The position numbers and the translations under genes are program-made. From contig NZ_JBHXHV010000001.1 in assembly GCF_042726155.1 (NCBI RefSeq), positions 434,001-498,000 on the forward strand: a DNA stretch of 64,000 bases. Reading direction: 5' to 3'. This DNA is from Leucobacter sp042726155 (GTDB lineage: Bacteria > Actinomycetota > Actinomycetes > Actinomycetales > Microbacteriaceae). Of this stretch, positions 35,208-44,079 are shown piece after piece (within the stretch, counting starts at the first letter, position 1; every line of letters begins with the position of its first letter). The notes below the pieces were generated by a model. The model did no database searches and was not told the origin of the DNA. It saw only the letters and a list, made by a program, of their open reading frames with translations.

Positions 35208-35837
35208 GACTCCTCGCCGATTGCAGAGAGCTTATACCCAGCCCGGGTGCGCCGGATAGCCCGGTGGGAGGGACCCGCTATGGGAGCTGGATCGAACCCT
35301 GGCACTGTCGGTTCCATCCGGTTCCTTCATGTAGCGATGCAACAAGTGAGAGGCCCCGGCGCTCCAAGATTGGGGGGAGGGGGCGCCGGGGCAAGGAAGG
35401 CATCGCGTGCCGCATCAAGATCGGGGAATCCGACGCAAATCGCACTGATGATGTGCCTTCACACCGAAACTAACGAGCGAATCCCGCAACATTCGCGCGC
35501 GAGCGTGAACGTACGTAGTCACCTTGTGCGGATCTGAGTACTTTCCCCGGCGCCATACGTAGGTGACCCGTCGCAGATTTGGCGGGAGAGAACCGAAGTG
35601 CATCGGACTACTGAGCGGCGCTGCTGGTCCCACGTATGGATCTGCGAGAGCACGCAACAACCAGCTGGTCGCTACGTAAGTACGCCTCGAAACGGTCAAA
35701 CCGTCGCTCAGGTACCGAATAGTGGTAATCGGACCGCGCTTCAGTTTCTCGTATCGAAGCGCGACGGCCTGAGGCGAGTGCCTGAGGAAAGCGTTGACAG
35801 CGAACGTGCACAGCACACTATGAAGGGATTTCTGGCT
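35208..35837. promoter_or_regulatory. Long divergent intergenic region upstream of the surface locus
   Basis: No gene is supported here; the open frames lack ribosome sites and family resemblance. It contains a G-rich run (35370-35400), two exact TACGTAG sites 44 bp apart (35512 and 35556), and an inverted pair GTCACCT (35518)/AGGTGAC (35561). The spacing is close to four helical turns, which suits cooperative binding by a regulator. Promoter positions were not identified with confidence. Confidence 0.4.
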
Positions 35838-38669
35838 ATGAGGCATCGGGCGACCACAGGACGCATTGCGTTGGGTCGGCATGCAGTGCCCGCCGGTCAG
35901 GGAAAGAAACTGCTGGGGCGGGGCGTTGCGGCGACCGTTGCGGTGCTCGCCTTGCTGGTGGCGCCACTCTTGACCGCGCCGGGGGCGCAAGCTGTCACGC
36001 ACACATTTGAGATTGACTCACTCGACGCGACGATCACCGCAAAGGACCTCGTGGTTGGCGACGGTGTGTGCGCGACCGCCGCAGGGACCTGCACGATGCA
36101 GGCCGCGCTGCAGGAGACGAACGCACTGAACCTCCCGGCGGGTGCTGCACTCATCACGGTGAAGGCCGGCCTCACCGGCAATATCAACCCGCTGCTTGCG
36201 AGCCGCATGGACACCACTTCGATTTCGGATCTCGACACGGGCGCTCACTACCTCGTGACCGCGCCGGTCACCATCGACCTGAAGCACCAGGTCACCATGG
36301 AGACGCTGCTCGACTCTGCGCCAGCGATGTTCCACGTGAACGGGTCGAACATCAACTTCTTGAACATGGACAACGTGCTCGCCGGCGAGACCTCATACGT
36401 GATGGGGCCGAAGGCCGACGGTGTGGTCATTGACGGGGGCACCTCCCTCACCCAGCGCAGCTACGGCCCCGAGCGCTTCGTGGTCTACCGCGAGGGTGCG
36501 AAGAACATCACCGTGAAGAATTATCGGCTCCAGGGCTTCTACCCGGGCACCGCCCTGTTCTATTTCAACCAGCGCGCCAACACGCCCGTCGAGAACGTCG
36601 TCATCGACACAGTGCAGATCACCTACACCGTTGGTGGGGCGTGTACCGCGACTGACGGTTCCGGCTGCCGTACCGACCTCGTTGGCTTTCAACAGCGCGG
36701 CGCGAACGCCGTTCTCAATGGTTTTACGTTCACGAACTCGTTCGTCTCGAACATCACCACCAACGCGACGTTCCCCTTTACTACCGGCGCTGCGGTTGCC
36801 AACAGCGTCAATGCGTCGAACATCAATATCTCGAACAACCAGTTCATCAACATGCAGGGTTCGGGCGGCACTGGCGCGCACAACGCGTTCATTGCACTTC
36901 CGTACGGCCCCATGGGCGGTTCGAACGTGATCGAGAACAACAAGATCACCCGTGCCACCTCGGGGCATGCCTACGCCATTTCGTGGGCGGGCAATACCGC
37001 GTCGGGCAGCGCGGGCAAACTGCGGATCTCGAACAACTACTTCACTGGCTACACGGGCACCTCGATTTATCTGCATAACACGGGTGACGTGCTCGTCGAG
37101 AAGAACACGTTTGGCGGGCGCAGCGCGAGCCAGGCTCGGCCGGCGGTACTGGAAGAAACTCGAGACGGCACGACGACGCTCATCGACAACTACGTGAACG
37201 CCAACAACCGGATCAACACCTGGTATCCGTCCGCGGACGCAGCAGTGCTGACCACTGACGTCCCGGCCGATGCGCAGCACGTCGATTCGCCGCTGGCGGA
37301 GGACGTTCCGGTCTGTGTCGCGACGCTCGACGTGAAGTACCCGGCGACGGCGCCCTTCCCCTCCGAGAAGGTCGACCTTGACCTGTATTGGACGCAGGAT
37401 CGCACCGCCGAGGTCTACCTCGGGCGCGTGGAGCAGGTGAGCGGATCGGCCGCGAAGCTCGTGATCGACCTCCCGGTTGGCGCGCAGAAATTCCCGTCCA
37501 CGGTTGTCGACTCGTTTGACGAGGCAACGATCGTCGATGCCGCGACCGGCAAAGCCGGAGGCTACCTCCGCGTGCAAACGATCGCAAACAGTGGAACTCA
37601 GGCATCGCAGTTCTCCCGCACGGTCGGCTTCAGTGGGAACTGCCGCCCGGATCTCACGATCAATCAGGCAGACAACCAGAACGACTCGACGTTGGCGCGC
37701 GATCTCCACTACACGGTGGAGTCCTCGTTGCCGCTCGATCCGGCCTCGGTGTCGGCTGCGGTCGTTGACGTCACCGCGGTCGGGGTCTCCGAGACCATCG
37801 ACGCAGGTCGATTGAACCCGCGTACGGTCACCGTGACTCCGATCGCCGGCAGTGCGAATAAGAAGTTCGATGTGATCGCGCGAGTCGATGATTCAGCGAA
37901 GGTGACCGCGACAATCGCCGCCGAGAAGGTGACGAGTGCCGGTGGTCTGAAAAACGCTGCCGCCGCGAAGAGCACCGATCCGAATATCACCTTCATCAAC
38001 CCGATTTCGACGAAGCCCAGTTCGTTCACCCTCGTCACCGGCGAGCCCGACGGCAAGCAATACGGTTTCTCAATCGCACCTGGAGCGCCGACGCCGAGCG
38101 CCGACCTCAACTTCACCGGAGTCCTCGACCAGACCGACCTTGACCACAGTGTGCACCTGTCGACCGACAAGCCCGCGATCGCCGCTGGCGAAACCAGCTC
38201 GGACAAGGTGCGGGTCACTGCAGATGCCGGCGACGTCGTGGCGAACACACCGGTGAGAATCTCGCACACCGTCGCCTCGGATGACACGAACTATGACGGG
38301 CTGGTTGTCAGGGCCACCACCGTGAAGCTCTTCTCGACCGACCCATCGATTCAGATCACGAAGCGCGCATTCGTCGATGTGAGAGACAGTTCGACTCCCG
38401 CACAGATCATGGCGACGGGCACCGAGGCGCTCAGCGGCATGAGGCTCACGGACGGGCAGGCGGTCTGCTTCGTCTACCAAGTGTCGAACATCTCGGCTGA
38501 CGACTGGGCCACGAAGCTCACGGACGTGAAGGTGACCGACTCCGATACACGCCTCGGTAACGGCGGAGCGATCGGAACAGTCGCTGAGCTGGGCATCGGC
38601 CAGAGCACGCTGCTGTCAGCCTGCGGAGCATTGATCCCCGTTGATACGACGGTGAGCGCTGCCGAGTGA
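35838..38669 (+). CDS. Secreted right-handed beta-helix protein
   Basis: A 943-residue exported protein. The ATG at 35838 is chosen because AAGGGA lies nine bases upstream; the ATG at 35820 has no ribosome site. A long basic signal peptide ends GAQA at about residue 52. Next comes a CSLREA-like start (VGDGVCATAAGTCTMQAAL), then parallel beta-helix coils at about residues 165-420 (NINFLNMDNV, NITVKNYRL, NINISNNQFINM, LRISNNYFTGY, VLVEKNTFGG), beta-rich domains, and a DUF11-like end from about residue 838 (IQITKRAFVDV). No C-terminal anchor is present. It opens the SipW-type locus and is probably its main adhesin or matrix protein. Confidence 0.8.
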   Translation: MRHRATTGRIALGRHAVPAGQGKKLLGRGVAATVAVLALLVAPLLTAPGAQAVTHTFEIDSLDATITAKDLVVGDGVCATAAGTCTMQAALQETNALNLPAGAALITVKAGLTGNINPLLASRMDTTSISDLDTGAHYLVTAPVTIDLKHQVTMETLLDSAPAMFHVNGSNINFLNMDNVLAGETSYVMGPKADGVVIDGGTSLTQRSYGPERFVVYREGAKNITVKNYRLQGFYPGTALFYFNQRANTPVENVVIDTVQITYTVGGACTATDGSGCRTDLVGFQQRGANAVLNGFTFTNSFVSNITTNATFPFTTGAAVANSVNASNINISNNQFINMQGSGGTGAHNAFIALPYGPMGGSNVIENNKITRATSGHAYAISWAGNTASGSAGKLRISNNYFTGYTGTSIYLHNTGDVLVEKNTFGGRSASQARPAVLEETRDGTTTLIDNYVNANNRINTWYPSADAAVLTTDVPADAQHVDSPLAEDVPVCVATLDVKYPATAPFPSEKVDLDLYWTQDRTAEVYLGRVEQVSGSAAKLVIDLPVGAQKFPSTVVDSFDEATIVDAATGKAGGYLRVQTIANSGTQASQFSRTVGFSGNCRPDLTINQADNQNDSTLARDLHYTVESSLPLDPASVSAAVVDVTAVGVSETIDAGRLNPRTVTVTPIAGSANKKFDVIARVDDSAKVTATIAAEKVTSAGGLKNAAAAKSTDPNITFINPISTKPSSFTLVTGEPDGKQYGFSIAPGAPTPSADLNFTGVLDQTDLDHSVHLSTDKPAIAAGETSSDKVRVTADAGDVVANTPVRISHTVASDDTNYDGLVVRATTVKLFSTDPSIQITKRAFVDVRDSSTPAQIMATGTEALSGMRLTDGQAVCFVYQVSNISADDWATKLTDVKVTDSDTRLGNGGAIGTVAELGIGQSTLLSACGALIPVDTTVSAAE

Positions 38670-38713
38670 CCCTGCACAACACATTTCGAGCGGTAAGAAA
38701 GCGGGTGAGCGCG

Positions 38714-39358
38714 ATGCGGTACAGAACAAAACTCATTGCGGGCACTTCGCTCGCCGTAGCGGGTGTGGTGAGCACGGTCAGCATGGCTGTTGCGCTCTGG
38801 ATCGCGAACGACACGTTCTCTGGTGGGTCGGTGACCGCCGGGGAGCTGCAGGTCAGCGCGAGCGAGGCCGCCTGGAAGCAGGTCACCCCCGGGGTGGCCT
38901 CCCCGCAAAGCGGCACGCTCAGCGGTGGCACCGCCGACTTCACCACCATGCCGGGCGATGTGATCGAGATTTCGGTTCCGATCACGACGACGCTGCAGGG
39001 CGAGAACTTGAATGCGGCACTTGCCGTGGACACCGGAGCAGGCGCGGCCAGCGATATCGAAGCGGGCCTTGTTTCAGCCACTTACCGCATTGAAAACAGC
39101 GCGGGCGACCAGATTGCGCCGGCGGTGGGCGAGGCTGAGCTGGGTGCCCCCGTGCGTGTGCCCGGCCTCGCGAGCTCAAACGCGGGGGTTACTGCGAATT
39201 GGACGGTCTTTGTCACGGTTCAGGTGCTCGGCGACTATCGCTGGACCTCCGAGCAGCCAATGCTCGACCTCGCATCGTGGTCAGTGGACGGGATCGACAT
39301 CGAATTGCAGCAGGTGCGCGGCGGCGACGCTGATGCGACAGCCGAAGGTGGTGCCTAA
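38714..39358 (+). CDS. SipW-type signal peptide exported protein (first)
   Basis: A 214-residue protein from the ATG at 38714; GTG codons at 38666 (overlapping the previous stop) and 38705 are alternatives. The N-terminus has MRYRTKLIAGTSLAVAGVV and then VALWIANDTFSGGSVTAGEL, the pattern of SipW-cognate or alternate signal peptides in actinobacteria and of TasA/CalY-like proteins. The mature part is a short beta-rich domain ending in DWTS-type strands (YRWTSEQPMLDL). It shares ANDTFSGG with the protein at 40379. It is likely a fibre or matrix subunit cleaved by the signal peptidase at 41301. Confidence 0.8.
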   Translation: MRYRTKLIAGTSLAVAGVVSTVSMAVALWIANDTFSGGSVTAGELQVSASEAAWKQVTPGVASPQSGTLSGGTADFTTMPGDVIEISVPITTTLQGENLNAALAVDTGAGAASDIEAGLVSATYRIENSAGDQIAPAVGEAELGAPVRVPGLASSNAGVTANWTVFVTVQVLGDYRWTSEQPMLDLASWSVDGIDIELQQVRGGDADATAEGGA

Positions 39359-40263
39359 TGCGGGCCCGCACTCGGATTCTGCTCGCCGGTGGCGCGGTTG
39401 TCGCGCTCACGACCGGCGCGCTCGTCGCGAACGCGCTCTGGAGCGCACAGACCGATGCCGCGGTTCCCGATTTCTCGATCGGTGCCGTCAGATTCGCGGC
39501 AGAAGCGTCACTCGACGCGGAAACACTGAACGTCTCAGATGGCGGCGCCCCGGTGAGTGTGACGCTGCCCGGGTCGAAGATCATCGAGGTGCTGGATCAA
39601 ACCTCGATTGACGCGGCACCGGTTATCTGGCGCTTCACCGTAAAGGGCGAAGCGTTGGGCGTCGCCGGACTCAACTACAGCGTCGCCGCCACTGAGCAGC
39701 GTTCCGAGGAGAACTCGTACGACCTCAGTTCCGGCATTGCACAGCCCGGAACAGTCCTCGAGCGCACCACGGCCAAGGTGTATCCGGCTGCGGCCGGAGG
39801 TGACTGCTCAGCTGTCCCCGAGACACCGGAGCAGGGCGCAGACGAGACGCCCAAGAACGTGTACCTGTTCGACGCCGTCGATGCAGAACTCCAGGCTGCC
39901 GGCGCCGCGCTCACGGGTGCGGAATCGACGCAGGAGTGGTGCGTGGCACTCCACTGGAATGACATTGCGGACGGCACATACGTCAACGACGTGCAGGTGA
40001 GTGGCCGCGCCGAGGATGGCGGCATTCTTGGCGCAACCGCTCAGTGGCACGCAGCTGTCGGCTATCCGCCGGCCCTTGAACTGGCCGGGGTCTACCGCAA
40101 CCGCGCGCTTGCCGAGGCCTCCGCGGAGGACACGACCCGCGTGCGAGCCACGGCCGACTGGTTTGCCGATGTGTACCCGGATCCGTCCGGTGAACCTGAC
40201 GTGGTGATCGAGCTTGATCCGATCGTCACCAACCTGAACCCCAGCGTCGCCCCACGGGACTAG
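39358..40263 (+). CDS. SipW-type signal peptide exported protein (second)
   Basis: A 301-residue protein whose ATG shares one base with the preceding TAA. The signal region is RTRILLAGGAVVALTTGALVANALW, followed by SAQTDAAVPDFSIGAV, a diverged form of the ALW-x-ANDTFSGG pattern of its neighbours. The mature protein is larger than the other two and has two extra cysteines (GGDCSAVPE and EWCVALHWN) that could pair. No anchor is visible. It is probably a minor or cap subunit; that role is inference. Confidence 0.75.
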   Translation: MRARTRILLAGGAVVALTTGALVANALWSAQTDAAVPDFSIGAVRFAAEASLDAETLNVSDGGAPVSVTLPGSKIIEVLDQTSIDAAPVIWRFTVKGEALGVAGLNYSVAATEQRSEENSYDLSSGIAQPGTVLERTTAKVYPAAAGGDCSAVPETPEQGADETPKNVYLFDAVDAELQAAGAALTGAESTQEWCVALHWNDIADGTYVNDVQVSGRAEDGGILGATAQWHAAVGYPPALELAGVYRNRALAEASAEDTTRVRATADWFADVYPDPSGEPDVVIELDPIVTNLNPSVAPRD

Positions 40264-40293
40264 ATCCCGGGGCGGCGGTGGCCTGAAGCAAGA

Positions 40294-40310
40294 CCCCCCC
40301 CCAAAAAAAA
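40294..40310. repeat. C9-A8 homopolymer tract
   Basis: Nine cytosines followed directly by eight adenines sit between two SipW-type substrate genes, 31 bp after a stop and 69 bp before the next start. Such runs are prone to slippage and also to sequencing error. Confidence 0.8.
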
Positions 40311-40378
40311 CTTGGCCGTATCGACGAGCGCCGTCGCGGCCCGATATCCCCTAGCGCTCACCAAACAGGAGATCACAC

Positions 40379-41197
40379 ATGTCTGAAATGAATAACGACC
40401 AGATCATCGTCATCAGCGAGCCGAAGAAGCGCCGTCGCGGCCTGCTCTGGGTCGGCGCGGGCGCCGCCGTACTGCTCGCCGGCGGCTCGACCTTCGCGCT
40501 GTGGGCAGCGAACGACACCTTCTCGGGCGGCACCATCACCGCCGGTGACCTGAACCTCGAGCAGCTTGCTGACACGAGCTTCTGGGATGTCTCGAATGAC
40601 CGTGCCGACGCGATCGACACCGTTGGTGCATCCGACGGCTCGCAGCTCGGCCACGAGATCACGGACGTCAACACCTGGCGCGTCGCGCCGGGCGACAAAC
40701 TCGCTGCCTCGTTCGAGGCCACCGCAACGCTTGAGGGAGACAACCTCGTTGCGCGCGTGGGCATTGACGGTTTGGACCAGCTGGACACCGCGATCACCGG
40801 CGTCAACTACAGCTACGAGGTCTACTACGGTGACACGCTGCTCGTCAGCGAGACCGCCCTGCCGACCGCGGCTGATGCGCCGCTGCTGTACCTCTCGGCA
40901 CCCGCCACCGGCCAGGATTCCGGCGAAGAAGACGCCACGAACGGCATTCTTGGTTCGACCGCCACGGCAGTGACCGGGGCCGCCGCACAGACTGCAGTCT
41001 TCGGAATGCCCGCTACCACGGCCGACCTCAACGTCGTCATCTACGCCTCGTTCTATGAGGATCAGGATGGTGACTTCCGCTACCAGAGCACCGACGTGAC
41101 GGTCGCGGATCGCACCGATGTGCAGCTCGCAGACACGCTGGGCGACCTCACCGTGTCGCTGTCGCAGGTTCGCGACGCTGGCGCTCAGTTCAGCTAA
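40379..41197 (+). CDS. SipW-type signal peptide exported protein (third)
   Basis: A 272-residue protein with AGGAGA before its ATG. The N-region is long and basic (EPKKRRRG), then GLLWVGAGAAVLLAGGSTFALW and ANDTFSGGTITAGDL, matching the alternate signal peptide of the first protein almost exactly. The mature part is acidic and beta-rich, with SYEVYYGDT and VVIYASFYEDQDGDFRYQ strands. A strong hairpin follows the gene, so it may be made in excess of the downstream peptidase, as expected for a major subunit. Confidence 0.82.
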   Translation: MSEMNNDQIIVISEPKKRRRGLLWVGAGAAVLLAGGSTFALWAANDTFSGGTITAGDLNLEQLADTSFWDVSNDRADAIDTVGASDGSQLGHEITDVNTWRVAPGDKLAASFEATATLEGDNLVARVGIDGLDQLDTAITGVNYSYEVYYGDTLLVSETALPTAADAPLLYLSAPATGQDSGEEDATNGILGSTATAVTGAAAQTAVFGMPATTADLNVVIYASFYEDQDGDFRYQSTDVTVADRTDVQLADTLGDLTVSLSQVRDAGAQFS

Positions 41198-41204
41198 CCG
41201 CCCC

Positions 41205-41234
41205 GTGTGTGGGTGCCGCTCGGCACCCACACAC
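41205..41234 (+). terminator. Hairpin between the third substrate gene and the signal peptidase
   Basis: GTGTGTGGGTGCC (41205-41217) pairs perfectly over 13 bp with 41222-41234 around a 4-nt loop. It could end or weaken transcription, lowering signal peptidase levels relative to its substrates. Confidence 0.75.
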
Positions 41235-41300
41235 TCTCCTCATACCCACCCACGGCGCATCGGCGCCACACACGTTTGCAGCACCTGAAGGGAGCACAGC

Positions 41301-42047
41301 ATGCGCGTTCATCGCAGGGTCCGTCGCCTCACCTCCCGCGGTGCGGTGAAGAGTAACTGGTTCGAGTCTCCGTGGCGTATCGCGGGCCGGGCGCTTGTTT
41401 CAGCGCTCGCGCTCGCAGTCATCATTGTGCTTGTTGCGCTCATTGCCTTGCCTAAGATCATGGGCGGTGACTCTTTCACGGTGCTCTCTGGCTCGATGGA
41501 GCCCACGTTCGCTCCTGGCGACGTTGTCGTCGCCAAAGGGATCACCGAGGCCGAGGTCTGCACCGATGTTTCGGTGGGCACAATTGTGACGTTCTTCCCC
41601 GAGCCCAACGATCCCACCCTGATCACGCATCGCGTGATCGGCAAGACAATCGGCACGTTCGATGACGGCACGGACTGTCGACTGATTACTCAGGGCGATG
41701 CCAACTCGTCGGCCGATGAGCCGGTCTCTCCCGAGCAGGTGCGCGGCGTGTTCATGTTCGGAGTACCGAAGCTCGGCTGGGCTCGGCAGTGGGTCAGCAA
41801 GAACACCATGCTGGTGGTCGGTATCGCCGCCGCCGCGCTCGTGGTCAGCGGTCTGTGGTCGTCGTTTCGGCGCCCCCGCACGACGGTGATGTCCGTTCCC
41901 CGGCCTGCCTCCGCGGCCACAGGAAATCGCATATCCACTCAGGGGCAAGATCTGGCGGAGCGTGACCTGGCGCTCCGCGAACGCGAACTTGAGCTGCGGG
42001 AACGCGAGCTCGCGTTCGCACTGCAGCGGGCGGAGCAGACGGCGTGA
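41301..42047 (+). CDS. SipW-type signal peptidase I
   Basis: A 248-residue membrane protease. An N-terminal helix (about 30-50) precedes VLSGSMEPTFAPGD with the catalytic serine at about residue 65. The second catalytic residue is the histidine in LITHRVIG (about 110), as in SipW and eukaryotic/archaeal signal peptidases, not the usual bacterial lysine. QGDANSSADEP follows, then a C-terminal helix (168-186). The last 30 residues are a charged heptad-like repeat (ERDLALRERELELRERELAF), probably a cytoplasmic coiled coil, which is unusual for the family. It should process the three adjacent alternate-signal proteins. Confidence 0.9.
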   Translation: MRVHRRVRRLTSRGAVKSNWFESPWRIAGRALVSALALAVIIVLVALIALPKIMGGDSFTVLSGSMEPTFAPGDVVVAKGITEAEVCTDVSVGTIVTFFPEPNDPTLITHRVIGKTIGTFDDGTDCRLITQGDANSSADEPVSPEQVRGVFMFGVPKLGWARQWVSKNTMLVVGIAAAALVVSGLWSSFRRPRTTVMSVPRPASAATGNRISTQGQDLAERDLALRERELELRERELAFALQRAEQTA

Positions 42048-43006
42048 GTGTGCTTCCAGCTATCGAAACGAGCGACCCGAAAATGACTGAAATCACCATA
42101 GACTCGCGCGACGGGATGTCGACGCGCAGTCGGGCGATCGCGTGGGTGCTCGCGATCCTGCTGCTCCTGACGTCGGCGGTTGCGCTCGCAGCGGCCGACG
42201 CGCTGCCAATCACTGGCGCGCGTACGCAAAACTCGGCTGCCACAAATTCTGACGCCTCAGTTCCGGATCGCCTGGGTGGCACCACCTCTCACCCGTCCGC
42301 AACGGCAGTCGACTCCAGCGTCATCGAAGCGACATGGGACGGCCCAGCGGTGAACCTCGACTGGACCGGGGCAGAGTATGCCCGCGCTGAGACCACGTTC
42401 ATCGGCGACCGCGTGGCCTCGCCCGGAGACCGTGTCGTGCGCACGCTCAACGTGGTGAACGCCGGGCCCGGCAACGGAGTCGCGACAGTCACGATCGACC
42501 TCTCAGAGGTCGTGCCCGAGGGGGCACACAACCCGCACCTCGCGGACGACGTGACCCTGTTCTGGGACGTCGCCGGAGTGGCAGGGGAAGAACGATTCTC
42601 GGCGCTGGTGCCCGCCGGTCGCGCCCGTGTCGCTGAGATCGCTGTACCGCAGGGCGGCCCCGTGCGGGTGACGGTCGGCTTCGAGATGGCCGCTGCAGTC
42701 GAGAGCTCCCGGGCGCTCGCTGCAAACTCAACCGTTCTGAGCTTCGACGTCGGGGTCGAGCTCGCGGGAGAAACGGAACCGCCGGTGATCCCGGCGCTGT
42801 CAGTCACCGGAGCCACCGGGATCCTCGCCCTGATCGGTATCGCCATCGCGCTGCTGCTCATCGGGTGGCTGCTGCTCGCGCTGCGCCGTCGTAGCCGGCG
42901 CTGCGACGAGTGCGATCGAGATCTCGCGCGCGACGAGCAGCGGGTCGAATACCGCGACGGCAGCGGCGCAAAGCGCACGCTGTGCGCGAACTGCAATACG
43001 ATGTAG
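42044..43006 (+). CDS. Membrane protein with LPXTG-like motifs and cytoplasmic zinc ribbon
   Basis: A 320-residue protein starting at a GTG that overlaps the peptidase stop. A signal-like helix lies at 31-50, followed at once by LPITG (54-58). A beta-rich extracellular domain (NVVNAGPGNGVATVTIDLSE) leads to LSVTG (252-256), a 22-residue membrane helix and RRRSRR, the order of a sortase sorting signal. It does not end there: a cytoplasmic tail holds two CxxC pairs (CDEC at 287-290 and CANC at 314-317), a likely zinc ribbon. It may link the extracellular complex to the cell interior. Not recognised as a named family. Confidence 0.7.
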   Translation: MSVLPAIETSDPKMTEITIDSRDGMSTRSRAIAWVLAILLLLTSAVALAAADALPITGARTQNSAATNSDASVPDRLGGTTSHPSATAVDSSVIEATWDGPAVNLDWTGAEYARAETTFIGDRVASPGDRVVRTLNVVNAGPGNGVATVTIDLSEVVPEGAHNPHLADDVTLFWDVAGVAGEERFSALVPAGRARVAEIAVPQGGPVRVTVGFEMAAAVESSRALAANSTVLSFDVGVELAGETEPPVIPALSVTGATGILALIGIAIALLLIGWLLLALRRRSRRCDECDRDLARDEQRVEYRDGSGAKRTLCANCNTM

Positions 43007-43042
43007 CTCGGTTATGTAGGGGTACACGGGTGGGGGTAGCAA

Positions 43043-44068
43043 TTGAATATCGCGGATTGTTTGGCGAATACCGGCGGTTCGGCACAGACGGCACTGTTGC
43101 TCGTCGCGGTATCAGTGGTGCTGCTGGGGCTGGGGTTGCTCGCCCTGCGCGGCCGCAAGCACAAGAAGGCCGTGCTGGGCGCGCTTGCGCTCGTTGGCGC
43201 GCTGATGCTGGTGCCGCTCGCCTCGCCGAGCAGTGCGCAGGCGGCAACGGGCGGCTGCACGCCCGCTGCGTCGCAGCCTGCTTCGAACGGCGGCGCCGAC
43301 GCAGGGGCTGACGCTGGCGCCGACCCGGCTGATCCCACCGATCCGGCCCCATCGCCGGGTACCGATCCCACGCCGGAACCGAACGTCACGTACGTTGCCC
43401 CCGAGGCCCCCACGACGGCCCCGATGTGCGGTGTTGCTCCGGTGATCACGACCCCCGAGAGCGAGTACTTCAGCTACGAGACCGCGCAGAACGGCACGTC
43501 GGCGACCGTGACGGCTAGCCTCAAGCCCGGGCTCGCTGACATTGCGGTTCAGCCGGGAGCGCAGACCACCTGGGTCTTCGACGTGTCATTCGACCCGGCC
43601 ACGGTGTTGACGCCCGAGAGCTTCGCTTTCACATACGACGGGTCGAGCCCTGACCCGCGCATCAACGACGCGGCGGTCGCGGAGTTCCTGGAAGCCCAGG
43701 GCGCTCCGCTTGAATTTAAGACCGTCTCGGAGGTCAATTACACCTACGCCGTGTTCGATTTTGAGGGCAATCAGATCACCGCTCTGGGCGACACGACGCA
43801 GCTCACTCGGTATCAAACCGATTACTCTGCCGTGCAGTCAGGGCAGGACGTCGAGCTCACCTACACGGGAAGCTCGGAGGTCGACGGCTACGAGAAGGCG
43901 GTCGCTTATTTCGAAGCGCAGGGCGGTCTCCCCGAGGGAACGAGCATTGGGATTCGTAGTTCAAGTGCATACGAAAACACCGCGTTGCTGACTGCGTCGT
44001 ACGTGAATGAGTGCGGCGTGGCCGGGTCCGTCACTGCGACGACCCCGTTTGAAATCGTTCCCGCGTAG
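43043..44068 (+). CDS. Surface protein with N-terminal sorting-signal-like segment
   Basis: A 341-residue protein starting at TTG after GGGGGTAG. Residues 7-12 are LANTGG, followed by a hydrophobic helix (16-35) and RGRKHKK (36-42), which is what a C-terminal LPXTG anchor looks like, here at the N-terminus. A second hydrophobic stretch (43-60) ends SAQA (about 67), a signal peptidase site. Then comes a Gly/Ala/Asp/Pro linker and a beta-rich domain with three cysteines (CTPAAS, MCGVAP, NECGVAG). It is the last gene of the locus and may be a structural subunit. Function unknown. Confidence 0.72.
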   Translation: MNIADCLANTGGSAQTALLLVAVSVVLLGLGLLALRGRKHKKAVLGALALVGALMLVPLASPSSAQAATGGCTPAASQPASNGGADAGADAGADPADPTDPAPSPGTDPTPEPNVTYVAPEAPTTAPMCGVAPVITTPESEYFSYETAQNGTSATVTASLKPGLADIAVQPGAQTTWVFDVSFDPATVLTPESFAFTYDGSSPDPRINDAAVAEFLEAQGAPLEFKTVSEVNYTYAVFDFEGNQITALGDTTQLTRYQTDYSAVQSGQDVELTYTGSSEVDGYEKAVAYFEAQGGLPEGTSIGIRSSSAYENTALLTASYVNECGVAGSVTATTPFEIVPA

Positions 44069-44079
44069 CGGGTCGTCAG

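Noticed and set aside
36393..37709. A 438-codon open frame opposite the beta-helix gene
   Set aside because: Low-complexity Val/Arg/Asp composition and antisense to a gene with a signal peptide and clear repeats.
35838..44068. Interpretation as a classical sortase-assembled pilus
   Set aside because: No sortase gene is present and the exported subunits lack C-terminal LPXTG anchors. A SipW-type system fits better.
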